Shown here: one piece after another, positions 46,349 to 55,117 of the stretch | Numbering within the stretch: position 1 is the stretch's first letter | How the letters are laid out: each line of letters begins with the position of its first letter | From: Flavobacteriaceae bacterium UBA5950 | Lineage (GTDB): Bacteria; Bacteroidota; Bacteroidia; Flavobacteriales; Flavobacteriaceae | Assembly (NCBI GenBank): GCA_002430545.1 | Contig: DJCM01000013.1 | Coordinates: 1 to 64,000 of the forward strand | Reading direction: 5' to 3' | Length of the DNA: 64,000 bases | Translations under genes and position numbers: made by a program | The notes under the pieces: generated by a model | Seen by the model: only the letters and a program-made list of their open reading frames with translations | What the model was told of the DNA's origin: nothing | Database searches by the model: none

Positions 46349-47272
46349 TTATTTCAAAAATTCGAGGTTGCGTTTTAAACCTGAAAATTGAGTTCTTTGA
46401 ACAGCACTTTTTGCAAACAAACGATCAAAAACTGCCTCGGTGATTTCATGCCAATCATCACTGCTCATCTGCAATAGTTCAGATGAGGGGTCAAACTGTG
46501 GTTCGTTGTGAGGTGTCGAAAACCGATTCCATGGGCAAACATCCTGACATACATCACACCCAAAAGCCCAGTTGTCAAACTGCCCCTTGACCTCCTGTGG
46601 AATAGCTTCTTTGAGTTCAATCGTGAAATAAGAGATGCATTTGCTTCCATCCACTTGATAAGGTGCTATGATAGCATCTGTTGGGCAAGCATCAATACAT
46701 GCAGTGCAGGAGCCACAATGATCGGTTACAGGTGTGTCTTGTTCTAGTGGAAGGTCGATGATCAACTCTGCAATAAAGAAAAATGAGCCTGTTTGTTTCG
46801 ATATCAAATTGGAGTGCTTGCCAATCCATCCCAAACCAGCTTTGGCTGCCCACGCCTTATCCAGCACAGGCGCAGAGTCGACAAAAACACGTCCATGTAT
46901 CTCTCCGATTTCATGCTGCAGTACTTGCATGAGTTCAAACAGTTTGTCTTTGATCACAACATGATAGTCCTTTCCATAAGCATATTTAGATATCTTGGGT
47001 GCAGTGGGGTCTGATTGTGTATTTTTTGGGTAGTAGTTGTACAGCAACGACACCACACTTTTTGCTCCTGGCACCAGTTTTGTCGGATCTAATCGCTTGT
47101 CGAAGTTTCGTTCCATATAGATCATACTTCCATGGTGACCTTGCAGTAGCCACTGCTCCAAACGAGGTGCTTCTTCTTCTAAAAATCTTGCATGAGAGAT
47201 TCCGCATGACAAAAACCCAAGTCGTTTTGCATGCTTTTTAATGAGTTGACTATGTTGGGCTGTGAGATTCAA
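46349..47272 (-). CDS. queG: epoxyqueuosine reductase QueG
   Basis: QueG is the cobalamin and Fe-S enzyme that reduces epoxyqueuosine to queuosine in tRNA. The 307-aa protein has the two 4Fe-4S motifs [12 protein letters not shown] and [11 protein letters not shown], and the family's [13 protein letters not shown] and [22 protein letters not shown] segments. Its start overlaps the ruvB stop by four bases. The window also has a queuosine-precursor transporter. Confidence 0.97.
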   Translation of the reverse strand: MNLTAQHSQLIKKHAKRLGFLSCGISHARFLEEEAPRLEQWLLQGHHGSMIYMERNFDKRLDPTKLVPGAKSVVSLLYNYYPKNTQSDPTAPKISKYAYGKDYHVVIKDKLFELMQVLQHEIGEIHGRVFVDSAPVLDKAWAAKAGLGWIGKHSNLISKQTGSFFFIAELIIDLPLEQDTPVTDHCGSCTACIDACPTDAIIAPYQVDGSKCISYFTIELKEAIPQEVKGQFDNWAFGCDVCQDVCPWNRFSTPHNEPQFDPSSELLQMSSDDWHEITEAVFDRLFAKSAVQRTQFSGLKRNLEFLK

Positions 47273-48291
47273 AACAAATCTCCTTGTCGATTCGATTTGG
47301 TACGACCCAAATGACGATAGGCAAGATCTGTAACTTCACGTCCACGAGGCGTACGCACAATAAACCCCTCTTGAATGAGGAAGGGTTCATAAACTTCTTC
47401 GAGGGTTTCTGCACTTTCAGACACTGCAGTAGCCAGGGTATTGATGCCTACTGGACCCCCTTTAAACTTGTCCATCATGGTGCTGAGAATCTTATTGTCC
47501 ATCTCATCCAAACCATGAGCATCGACATGAAGAGCTTCAAGACCATATTTGGCTATTTTCATATCTATACTTCCATCACCCTTGATTTGTGCAAAATCAC
47601 GAATTCGCCTCAATAAAGCATTTGCAATTCTGGGGGTACCACGACTTCGGCCAGCAATTTCGATAGCAGCTTCGTTACTGATTGTGATGTTCAATATGTC
47701 TGCACTCCTCTCCACAATAGTTGACAAAATTTCGGTGCTGTAATAGTTGAGTCGACTATTGATTCCGAAACGAGCACGCATAGGTGCTGTTAGCAGTCCC
47801 GATCGGGTGGTTGCACCAATAAGCGTAAAAGGATTGAGGTTGATTTCGACTGTTCGAGCATTGGGTCCTGACTCAATCATGATATCGATTTTATAATCTT
47901 CCATGGCTGAATAGAGGTATTCTTCTACGATTGGGCTCAACCGATGGATTTCATCAATGAACAATACATCTCTAGGTTCGAGGTTGGTTAGCAGTCCTGC
48001 CAAGTCACCTGGTTTGTCGAGTACTGGTCCTGAGGTTACCTTTACCCCCACTTGCAATTCGTTTGCCAAAATATGAGCAAGGGTTGTTTTTCCAAGACCT
48101 GGAGGACCATGTAAAAGGGTGTGGTCTAGGGCATCCTCACGTTGGTTAGCGGCCTGAACAAAGACTTGCAAATTGTCGAGAACTTGAGGTTGTCCCATAA
48201 AGTCATCAAAGCGCAGTGGTCGCAATGCACGATCGATGTCCTGTTCTTCAGGTGTGAAATGCTCTCCGTTTGGATCTAAATGCTCGTTCAT
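47269..48291 (-). CDS. ruvB: Holliday junction helicase RuvB
   Basis: RuvB is the AAA+ motor of branch migration. From ATG 48291 the protein is 340 aa. Walker A is GPPGLGKTT, Walker [12 protein letters not shown], sensor [10 protein letters not shown], and the C-terminal winged-helix has [19 protein letters not shown] six codons upstream overlaps a -7 box and is rejected. It is followed by queG with a four-base overlap. Confidence 0.97.
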   Translation of the reverse strand: MNEHLDPNGEHFTPEEQDIDRALRPLRFDDFMGQPQVLDNLQVFVQAANQREDALDHTLLHGPPGLGKTTLAHILANELQVGVKVTSGPVLDKPGDLAGLLTNLEPRDVLFIDEIHRLSPIVEEYLYSAMEDYKIDIMIESGPNARTVEINLNPFTLIGATTRSGLLTAPMRARFGINSRLNYYSTEILSTIVERSADILNITISNEAAIEIAGRSRGTPRIANALLRRIRDFAQIKGDGSIDMKIAKYGLEALHVDAHGLDEMDNKILSTMMDKFKGGPVGINTLATAVSESAETLEEVYEPFLIQEGFIVRTPRGREVTDLAYRHLGRTKSNRQGDLF

Positions 48292-48296
48292 TTTTT

Positions 48297-48314
48297 CAAA
48301 GATAACCAAAAATA
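48297..48314 (-). promoter_or_regulatory. two overlapping-range -7 boxes before ruvB
   Basis: TATCTTTG (48304 to 48297) and TATTTTTG (48314 to 48307) both match TAnnTTTG. The first ends five bases before the ruvB ATG. No TTG at the right distance is found for either. Confidence 0.35.
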
Positions 48315-48334
48315 AACGCCAATGACGTATAAAA

Positions 48335-48356
48335 AAACCCTCTGTTTAGAGGGTTT
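48335..48356 (-). terminator. rho-independent terminator of the ACIII-cox operon
   Basis: AAACCCTCT (48335-48343), loop GTTT and AGAGGGTTT (48348-48356) pair over 9 bases. Read on the minus strand, a T-run follows the stem, ending coxA transcription before ruvB. Confidence 0.88.
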
Positions 48357-48386
48357 CTTTCATTTGATTCTGTCAGTGGCTTGTCG

Positions 48387-50150
48387 CTAGTGTTGCAACT
48401 CTTTTTCACCTTTTTTAAGAGGTATATGCTGAGGAACATAATCTTCTTTGTGTCCTGGCTTGGAGTAGTCATAAGCCCAACGATGTACTTCAGGGATATC
48501 TCCTTCCCAATTGCCATGGAAATGTTTAATGGGCGCTGTCCACTCAAGGGTATTGGACTTCCAAGGGTTTTGAACTGTTGGCTTTCCGTAGAACATGCTG
48601 TGTATAAAGTTGTATAAGAAAACAATTTGCGCTGCACCAGCAATGAGTGCAAAAATGGTGATCACAACATTGATGTCTGCCAAGTCATCAAAATATGGGA
48701 AAGCAGTGTTGGTGTAATATCTTCGTGGTAGTCCAGCCATACCAATAAAGTGCATGGGGAAGAAAACGCCATAGGCACAAACTGCTGTTATCCAGAAGTG
48801 AATATATCCAAGTCGTTTGTTGAGCATTCGTCCAAACATTTTTGGAAACCAGTGATACACCCCGGCAAAGAGTCCGTAGAGCGCTGAAATGCCCATTACA
48901 AGGTGGAAGTGCGCAACCACGAAATAGGTGTCATGTACGTTGATGTCTAGCGTACTGTCTCCCAAGATTATTCCTGTCAAACCACCTGTGATAAAAGTGG
49001 AAACAAGCCCAATAGAAAACAGCATTGCAGGGTTGAGTTGCAGGTTTCCTTTCCAAAGGGTTGTGATGTAATTAAATGCCTTTACTGCTGATGGGATTGC
49101 AATGAGTAAGGTTGTAAATGTAAATACAGATCCTAAAAACGGATTCATTCCTGAAATAAACATATGATGCCCCCAAACGATTGTGGAGAGAAAGGCAATG
49201 GCTAAAATCGATGCGACCATTGCACGATATCCGAAAATGGGTTTACGAGCATTGGTTGCTAGTACTTCAGAAGTAATTCCGAGTGCTGGTAATAAAACGA
49301 TATACACTTCTGGGTGTCCTAAAAACCAGAAGAGGTGTTCAAACAGTACTGGAGACCCACCTTGATAATGCAGCACTTCGCCTTGTATAAAAATATCGGA
49401 CAGGAAAAAAGAGGTTCCAAAGCTGCGATCCATAATTAGAAGTAAAGCAGCTGAAAGCAATACTGGGAATGAAACCACCCCTATAATTGCAGTTACAAAA
49501 AATGCCCAAATGGTGAGAGGCAAACGAGTCATGCTCATTCCTTTGGTTCTCAAATTGATCACTGTTACGATATAGTTTAAGGAGCCAAGTAATGAAGAGG
49601 CAATAAAAATCGCCATCGACACCAACCAAAGGGTCATCCCAAGTCCAGAGCCGGGTTGTGCTTGTGGAAGTGCGCTTAGTGGTGGGTAAATCGTCCATCC
49701 TGCTGCTGCTGGTCCTGCTTCAACAAATAGTGAGGCAAGCATGACAACACTTGATAGGAAAAACAACCAATAAGAAACCATATTCAAAAACCCAGAAGCC
49801 ATATCGCGAGCACCGATTTGCAACGGAATAAGAAGGTTACTAAAGGTTCCACTCAGACCTGCTGTGAGAACGAAAAAGACCATAATCGTACCATGAATGG
49901 TGACCAATGCGAGATACACATTGGGATCCATCACCCCATCAGGTGCCCACTTTCCGAGGGTCGATTCAAAAATACCAAAAGGTTGTTCTGGCCATGCCAA
50001 TTGCAAACGGAACAACAACGACATAGCAATCCCAACAATACCCATAATCAGACCAGTGATGAGGTACTGTTTGGAGATCATTTTATGATCTTGACTAAAG
50101 ATATATTTTGTGATAAATGTTTCTTTATGATGATGTGCGTCTGCTCCCAT
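48387..50150 (-). CDS. coxA: cytochrome c oxidase subunit I
   Basis: The catalytic haem-copper subunit that reduces oxygen and pumps protons. The 587-aa protein has about 12 membrane helices and the haem a3-CuB signature WFLGHPEVYIVLLP near residue 280 (His and cross-linked Tyr), the WGHHMF segment, and HFHLVMGIS near the end. It is last in the operon actABCDEF-coxB-coxA, twelve bases after coxB, so electrons pass from ACIII to this oxidase. Subunits III and IV are in another operon at 34-36 kb. Confidence 0.98.
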   Translation of the reverse strand: MGADAHHHKETFITKYIFSQDHKMISKQYLITGLIMGIVGIAMSLLFRLQLAWPEQPFGIFESTLGKWAPDGVMDPNVYLALVTIHGTIMVFFVLTAGLSGTFSNLLIPLQIGARDMASGFLNMVSYWLFFLSSVVMLASLFVEAGPAAAGWTIYPPLSALPQAQPGSGLGMTLWLVSMAIFIASSLLGSLNYIVTVINLRTKGMSMTRLPLTIWAFFVTAIIGVVSFPVLLSAALLLIMDRSFGTSFFLSDIFIQGEVLHYQGGSPVLFEHLFWFLGHPEVYIVLLPALGITSEVLATNARKPIFGYRAMVASILAIAFLSTIVWGHHMFISGMNPFLGSVFTFTTLLIAIPSAVKAFNYITTLWKGNLQLNPAMLFSIGLVSTFITGGLTGIILGDSTLDINVHDTYFVVAHFHLVMGISALYGLFAGVYHWFPKMFGRMLNKRLGYIHFWITAVCAYGVFFPMHFIGMAGLPRRYYTNTAFPYFDDLADINVVITIFALIAGAAQIVFLYNFIHSMFYGKPTVQNPWKSNTLEWTAPIKHFHGNWEGDIPEVHRWAYDYSKPGHKEDYVPQHIPLKKGEKELQH

Positions 50151-50161
50151 AGTGATTCTTT

Positions 50162-51232
50162 TTATTGAATGACTTCAGCAAAGGTTGTTTGCTGTGACAT
50201 CCATGAATTAAAATCTTTTTCTTCTTCTACAATAATTTTCATTTGCATGTTGTAGTGTGATGCACCACAAATTTTGTTGCAAAGTAATAAATAATCAAAT
50301 TGATATGAATCAAGGGCTTCTTCGCCATTGGCGATTAACTCTTGACTGTTGTCATACCTAATTTTGTTAATTTTTTGAACCTTGGCTACCATGTCAGGGT
50401 TTTGTCTCATTTCTTCAGTGGTGATTGTTGGCGTAAAAGCAAATTCGGTAATCATTCCAGGCACACAGTTCATCTGTGCTCGGAAGTGCGGCATATATGC
50501 TGAATGAAGAACGTCTTGCGATCGCATTTTAAATATCACTTTTCGCCCAACTGGCAAGTGTAGCTCTTGCACAACCACATCGTCTAGCCCATTTGGATCT
50601 GAGGAGTCGATCCCAACAAGATTAAGCCCATCGTAATCTTGTAGAAAACGAACATTGGCATCCCCCAGTACATTGTCGGCACCTGCATAGCGGGCTTTCC
50701 AATTGAACTGCTGTGCATACAATTCCACGACTAAAGCATCTTCATCTTCCTCAAAGTTCATGATGTTTGACCAGGCATATAGACCATACAATATGAGTCC
50801 CGCCAAAACAATAACAGGGATAATTGTCCAAATAAACTCCAAACGATCGTTGTCTGCGTAAAACAGTGCTTTCAAGCCTTTTCTACCTCTGTATTTGTAC
50901 GAAAAGTAGTGGAGAAGTGCTTGTGTGACAATCTGAACAAAAAAGATCAAAGCCATTGAAATCCACATCAAGCGGTCGTAATCGACTCCATGTTCAGATG
51001 CAGCTTCTGGCAGAAGTACATCTCCCCACTCCCAAAATGAATAAATGGTGATCAAATAGATGAACACCAAAAAGGCGAACATCAGTTTACCATTCCAATC
51101 GTTGTCTTTTTCGTTGGCTACTTGGCTGTCATCCACTTTTTTGTTGAGCTGTGCCACTTGGAAGATTTTAGTAATCTGCCAAACAGCAATACTTACCGAA
51201 ACCAAAATTGTAATCATTAACAATGTCGTCAT
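50162..51232 (-). CDS. coxB: cytochrome c oxidase subunit II
   Basis: CoxB holds the CuA centre that takes electrons from a cytochrome c. The 356-aa protein has about four membrane helices, two more than the classical form, at about residues 1-15, 50-68, 88-112 and 133-152. The CuA ligands are in LLCNKICGASHYNMQM (Cys-x3-Cys-x3-His-x3-Met) together with HSAYMPHFRAQ. The longer N-terminal part is typical of Bacteroidetes. No fused cytochrome c domain is present. Confidence 0.96.
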   Translation of the reverse strand: MTTLLMITILVSVSIAVWQITKIFQVAQLNKKVDDSQVANEKDNDWNGKLMFAFLVFIYLITIYSFWEWGDVLLPEAASEHGVDYDRLMWISMALIFFVQIVTQALLHYFSYKYRGRKGLKALFYADNDRLEFIWTIIPVIVLAGLILYGLYAWSNIMNFEEDEDALVVELYAQQFNWKARYAGADNVLGDANVRFLQDYDGLNLVGIDSSDPNGLDDVVVQELHLPVGRKVIFKMRSQDVLHSAYMPHFRAQMNCVPGMITEFAFTPTITTEEMRQNPDMVAKVQKINKIRYDNSQELIANGEEALDSYQFDYLLLCNKICGASHYNMQMKIIVEEEKDFNSWMSQQTTFAEVIQ

Positions 51233-51253
51233 ATCATTATTCCTTCACACAAA

Positions 51254-52648
51254 TTAATAGACAAAATTTTCACTTTCTTTTACCAATGGATCCCCTTTAG
51301 GCTTGAGTGGTGCCTTGGCCAAAGCCGAGAAAACCACATAGAGAAACAGTCCTGCAAATAGTGAGGCACTGCCCAGCTCTGAAAGTCCAAATGACCATCG
51401 ATCTCCAACGGTTGCTGGCATAATCATATTGTAAAAATCAAGGTAGTGACCAAGTACAATGATGATTCCAGCCATGATGATAAACCAATTGTTTCGTTTG
51501 TAATCGCTATTCATTAAAATCAGAAGTGGAAGAACAAAGTTCATCACCACCATTCCAAAAAACAAAAGGTTGTAATCCTCGATTCGAGTGATAAAATAAG
51601 TCACTTCTTCAGGGATATTCGAATACCAAATCAACATGAATTGTGAAAACCACAGGTAGGTCCAAAACACGCTAAATCCAAACATAAATTTTCCAAGATC
51701 GTGAATATGACTGTCATTGACTTCTTCTAATAAGCCTTTGGATTTGAGATAAATTGTAACCATAGCGATAACAGTTACTGCAGTTACGATCATGCTCGCA
51801 AATACATACCATCCAAACAAGGTACTAAACCAGTGCGGATCGACAGACATGATCCAATCCCACGACATCATTGACTCTGTGACGATGTAAAACACCAAGA
51901 AGCCTGCCGCAAGTCTAAAATTCTTTTTGTGATAGCCAATCCCATTATCATTGTCTTGCGCCAGTGAAAATTTTCTAGAATAGAAACGATAAAGGTTCCA
52001 TCCAACAATATATAACAAGGCACGTGCGAGGAAAAAAGGCACGTTGAGATAGCTTTGTTTGTTTTGAATAATTTCGTCATGTGCAACTACCTCGGCATCC
52101 ATCCAGACAAATAGGTGGTTGAGGTGAAGACCCGAAAGAACAAGAAGTACAAATACGATAATTGAACCTGGGAGAAGATATGCGGTAATCCCCTCCATGA
52201 CGCGAAACAGAAGGATCGACCAACCTGCTTGCGCTGCTCGCTGAATCGCATAAAACGCTAGTGCTCCAAGAGCAATCATCATAAAAAATAGCGCAGCTAC
52301 ATAGGTGGCAGCCCATGGGCGGTTTTGCAGCTGATGCAAGAGATGTTTGTCGTGGCTATCGCTATGAGCATAAGCCTCATCGTTATTGTCGTGATGGTCA
52401 TCGGCATGGTCGTCGTGATGATCCGAGTGATGAGCTTCGTCTTTGTACGCCACAGCATGATCATCGGCATGGGTGTCGTGATCAACATGCCCGCCATGTC
52501 CACCATGTCCACGGGCATCTGCTACCATTGCTTTGGCTTCCTCCACGGTGGTTGGGGCAGAGAGAAATCCGATTCCCAAAGCCACTGCACCCACAACCAT
52601 CAGGCTAAGAGAGAAAATTTTTAGATTTTTAGAAAAGCTATACATCAT
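51254..52648 (-). CDS. actF: Alternative Complex III subunit ActF with a His-rich segment
   Basis: ActF is a quinol-binding-side membrane subunit of ACIII and a paralogue of ActC (NrfD-like). From ATG 52648 the protein is about 464 aa with ten helices; family segments include WAATYVAALFFMMIALGALAFY and SFGLSELGS. Between the first and second helices lies an Asp/His-rich stretch (52343-52507) with 16 histidines in 55 residues. The start overlaps the actE end only slightly; 18 upstream codons are rejected. Confidence 0.93.
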   Translation of the reverse strand: MMYSFSKNLKIFSLSLMVVGAVALGIGFLSAPTTVEEAKAMVADARGHGGHGGHVDHDTHADDHAVAYKDEAHHSDHHDDHADDHHDNNDEAYAHSDSHDKHLLHQLQNRPWAATYVAALFFMMIALGALAFYAIQRAAQAGWSILLFRVMEGITAYLLPGSIIVFVLLVLSGLHLNHLFVWMDAEVVAHDEIIQNKQSYLNVPFFLARALLYIVGWNLYRFYSRKFSLAQDNDNGIGYHKKNFRLAAGFLVFYIVTESMMSWDWIMSVDPHWFSTLFGWYVFASMIVTAVTVIAMVTIYLKSKGLLEEVNDSHIHDLGKFMFGFSVFWTYLWFSQFMLIWYSNIPEEVTYFITRIEDYNLLFFGMVVMNFVLPLLILMNSDYKRNNWFIIMAGIIIVLGHYLDFYNMIMPATVGDRWSFGLSELGSASLFAGLFLYVVFSALAKAPLKPKGDPLVKESENFVY

Positions 52649-52650
52649 TC

Positions 52651-53199
52651 TTACTTTGTTAATTGCGCTCTTAGATGCATAACGTGTTGGGTAATCTGCC
52701 AACGCTCTTCTGCATCGATTAAACTCGCGTGTGAACCCATCGCATTTTTGCCATGCATCAACACATGATACACACTGCCTTCTGTGATCTCACGATCGGC
52801 ATAGCTTGGAATCCCTAAAAACTTTTCACGCTTCATCAAAATCCCTTGTCCATCGCCTTTAGAACCATGACATACTGCGCAATAAATCGCATAGAGTTCT
52901 TTTCCTTCGGCACGATGTTCATCTGTTTTTTCGAGGGGTGAGGTGAGTTCGGCTTTTGCCAGCTCATAACCCTCATTTGTATTTGGATAGTCATAGGGTT
53001 GCCAACCTCTTGGGATAGATCCTTCTACAGGCAACTGTGCTGCAGTGCCATTAAAAAAGGGCGCTTCGGCATAGGTGTCATATCCAACAGACTCGTACAT
53101 ATCAGGGAAATACTGATAGTTGGGTTGGGATGGATCAAAGCATGATACGACACTCAACAGTGCCAATCCACAGAACATAAGGCCTAGATTTCTTTTCAT
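52651..53199 (-). CDS. actE: Alternative Complex III subunit ActE, mono-haem cytochrome c
   Basis: A 182-aa lipoprotein: signal peptide with lipobox VVSC (Cys20) and a class I cytochrome c domain with haem site CAVCH (about residues 106-110) and a likely distal Met in GKNAMGSH. It takes electrons within ACIII towards the oxidase. It sits between actD and actF in the conserved order and overlaps actD by four bases. Confidence 0.95.
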   Translation of the reverse strand: MKRNLGLMFCGLALLSVVSCFDPSQPNYQYFPDMYESVGYDTYAEAPFFNGTAAQLPVEGSIPRGWQPYDYPNTNEGYELAKAELTSPLEKTDEHRAEGKELYAIYCAVCHGSKGDGQGILMKREKFLGIPSYADREITEGSVYHVLMHGKNAMGSHASLIDAEERWQITQHVMHLRAQLTK

Positions 53200-53729
53200 G
53201 ATTCCCCCTTTTTTTCGTGTACTTTTACTTCGATCGCTCCTGTCTTTTTCAATAAGTAAACGAGTTTCTTTTCGTTGTCACCAACAGCAACCTCCATCAA
53301 AAACTTATCGTCGGTTGTAGATGGCATTGGATTTTCTGCTTTTTTGAAGGGCCATAATCGACTGCGCAAATAGAAAGTGATCACCATCAGGTGAGCTGCA
53401 AAGAAAATCGTCATCTCAAATAAAACAGGAACAAAGGCTGGCACATTTTCGAGATATGAGAAGCTGGGTTTACCACCAATGTTTTGTGGCCAGTCTTCTA
53501 TCATAATATAGTTTGTGAGCCAAATGGCAATCGACAAGCCCAAGCAACCAAACATAAAGGAAGCAATCGCAATGCGCGTGGGTGCAAGACCCATCGCCTT
53601 ATCAAGCCCGTGGACAGGAAATGGCGTAAAGACTTCCTCTATGTGATGATTTGCTGCTTTGACGTCTTTGACAGCGTGCAACAACACATCATCGTCATCA
53701 TAAATGGCGTGAATTACTTTACTACTCAT
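53196..53729 (-). CDS. actD: Alternative Complex III subunit ActD (DUF3341)
   Basis: A membrane subunit of ACIII, about 177 aa from ATG 53729, with a cytoplasmic start (KVIHAIYDDDDVLLHAVKDVK) and two membrane helices (about 52-75 and 95-117), the DUF3341 pattern. A GTG nine codons upstream is not favoured. It overlaps actC by eight bases and actE by four, consistent with tight co-translation. Confidence 0.94.
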   Translation of the reverse strand: MSSKVIHAIYDDDDVLLHAVKDVKAANHHIEEVFTPFPVHGLDKAMGLAPTRIAIASFMFGCLGLSIAIWLTNYIMIEDWPQNIGGKPSFSYLENVPAFVPVLFEMTIFFAAHLMVITFYLRSRLWPFKKAENPMPSTTDDKFLMEVAVGDNEKKLVYLLKKTGAIEVKVHEKKGES

Positions 53730-55107
53730 CGCTTGTTGTTTTTTTGTATTTATCACCCGAGGACTTCAAGATCGATTTGACTTCTGCTTGCGCAATCACT
53801 GGAAAAGTGCGAGCGTATAGCAAAAACAAGACAAAGAAAAAGCCTATTGTTCCAATAAAAATTCCAATATCAACAAAGGTTGGTGAGAACATTGTCCAAG
53901 AAGATGGGAGATAGTCTCTGTGCAGAGAGGTTACAATGATCACAAAGCGCTCGAACCACATCCCTATATTTACGACTATGGATATAATAAAGGAGAACAT
54001 AATACTTGTTCTTAATTTTTTAAACCACATAAACTGTGGAGAGAATACATTACAGGTCATCATCGCCCAATAGGCCCACCAATAAGGTCCAGTTGCACGA
54101 TTAAGGAATGCATATTGTTCATATTCAACCCCTGAGTACCAAGCAATAAACAGCTCTGTGATATACGCCACACCAACAATCGAACCTGTAATCATGATTA
54201 CGATGTTCATCAATTCGATATGCTGGATGGTAATATAATTTTCAAGGTTAATGACTTTGCGCATAATAATCAACAGCGTTTGCACCATGGCAAAACCTGA
54301 GAAGATTGCACCAGCCACAAAATAGGGTGGAAAAATGGTTGTGTGCCAACCAGGGATCACAGAGGTAGCAAAGTCAAATGATACTATAGTGTGAACAGAA
54401 AGAACCAGTGGTGTTGCCAATCCTGCCAATACTAAAGAAACCTCTTCAAAGCGTTGCCAGTCTTTTGCACGTCCACTCCAACCAAAGCTCAATAGACCAT
54501 AAATTTTCTTTTGAAATGGCTTGACAGCACGATCGCGAATCATCGCAAAGTCAGGCAGTAAACCTGTCCACCAGAATACAAGTGATACAGACAGGTAGGT
54601 CGAAATCGCAAATACATCCCAAAGTAGAGGAGAATTGAAGTTGACCCATAGTGACCCAAATTGGTTTGGAATGGGTAAAACCCAGTATGCCAACCATGGA
54701 CGACCCATGTGAATGATGGGGAACAACCCTGCTTGAATCACAGAGAAAATGGTCATCGCTTCAGCAGATCGGTTGATGGCCATACGCCATTTTTGTCTAA
54801 ACAATAGCAGTACAGCAGAAATTAAGGTTCCTGCGTGTCCAATTCCAACCCACCATACAAAGTTGGTGATGTCCCAAGCCCAACCAACGGTTTTGTTCAG
54901 CCCCCAAACGCCGATACCAGTTGATATTGTGTAAATAATACAGCCAATCCCCCATAAAAAAGCAACCAATGCAATGCTAAAAACGATCCACCATTGCTTG
55001 TTGGCTTTGCCCTCAACAGGAGCAACGATATCAACAGTCACATCGTGGTATGATTTATTCCCGGTGACGAGTGGTTTTCGTATTGGTGCTTCGTAATGCG
55101 AGGCCAT
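53722..55107 (-). CDS. actC: Alternative Complex III subunit ActC (NrfD-like)
   Basis: A 461-aa integral membrane protein with about ten helices of the NrfD/PsrC type, forming the quinol-oxidising core with the ActB iron-sulfur subunit. Visible marks are VVWWVGIGHAGTLISAVLLLFRQKWRMAINRSAEAMT-like (only the start of it is quoted as family sign: WWVGIGHAGTLISA), and PYWWAYWAMMTCNV. It begins ten bases after actB. Confidence 0.95.
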   Translation of the reverse strand: MASHYEAPIRKPLVTGNKSYHDVTVDIVAPVEGKANKQWWIVFSIALVAFLWGIGCIIYTISTGIGVWGLNKTVGWAWDITNFVWWVGIGHAGTLISAVLLLFRQKWRMAINRSAEAMTIFSVIQAGLFPIIHMGRPWLAYWVLPIPNQFGSLWVNFNSPLLWDVFAISTYLSVSLVFWWTGLLPDFAMIRDRAVKPFQKKIYGLLSFGWSGRAKDWQRFEEVSLVLAGLATPLVLSVHTIVSFDFATSVIPGWHTTIFPPYFVAGAIFSGFAMVQTLLIIMRKVINLENYITIQHIELMNIVIMITGSIVGVAYITELFIAWYSGVEYEQYAFLNRATGPYWWAYWAMMTCNVFSPQFMWFKKLRTSIMFSFIISIVVNIGMWFERFVIIVTSLHRDYLPSSWTMFSPTFVDIGIFIGTIGFFFVLFLLYARTFPVIAQAEVKSILKSSGDKYKKTTSDE

Positions 55108-55117
55108 AGTTATTGGT

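Noticed and set aside
52325..52624. Plus-strand open frames over the actF His-rich region
   Set aside because: They are by-products of the repetitive CAT/GAT-rich antisense and show no protein family character.
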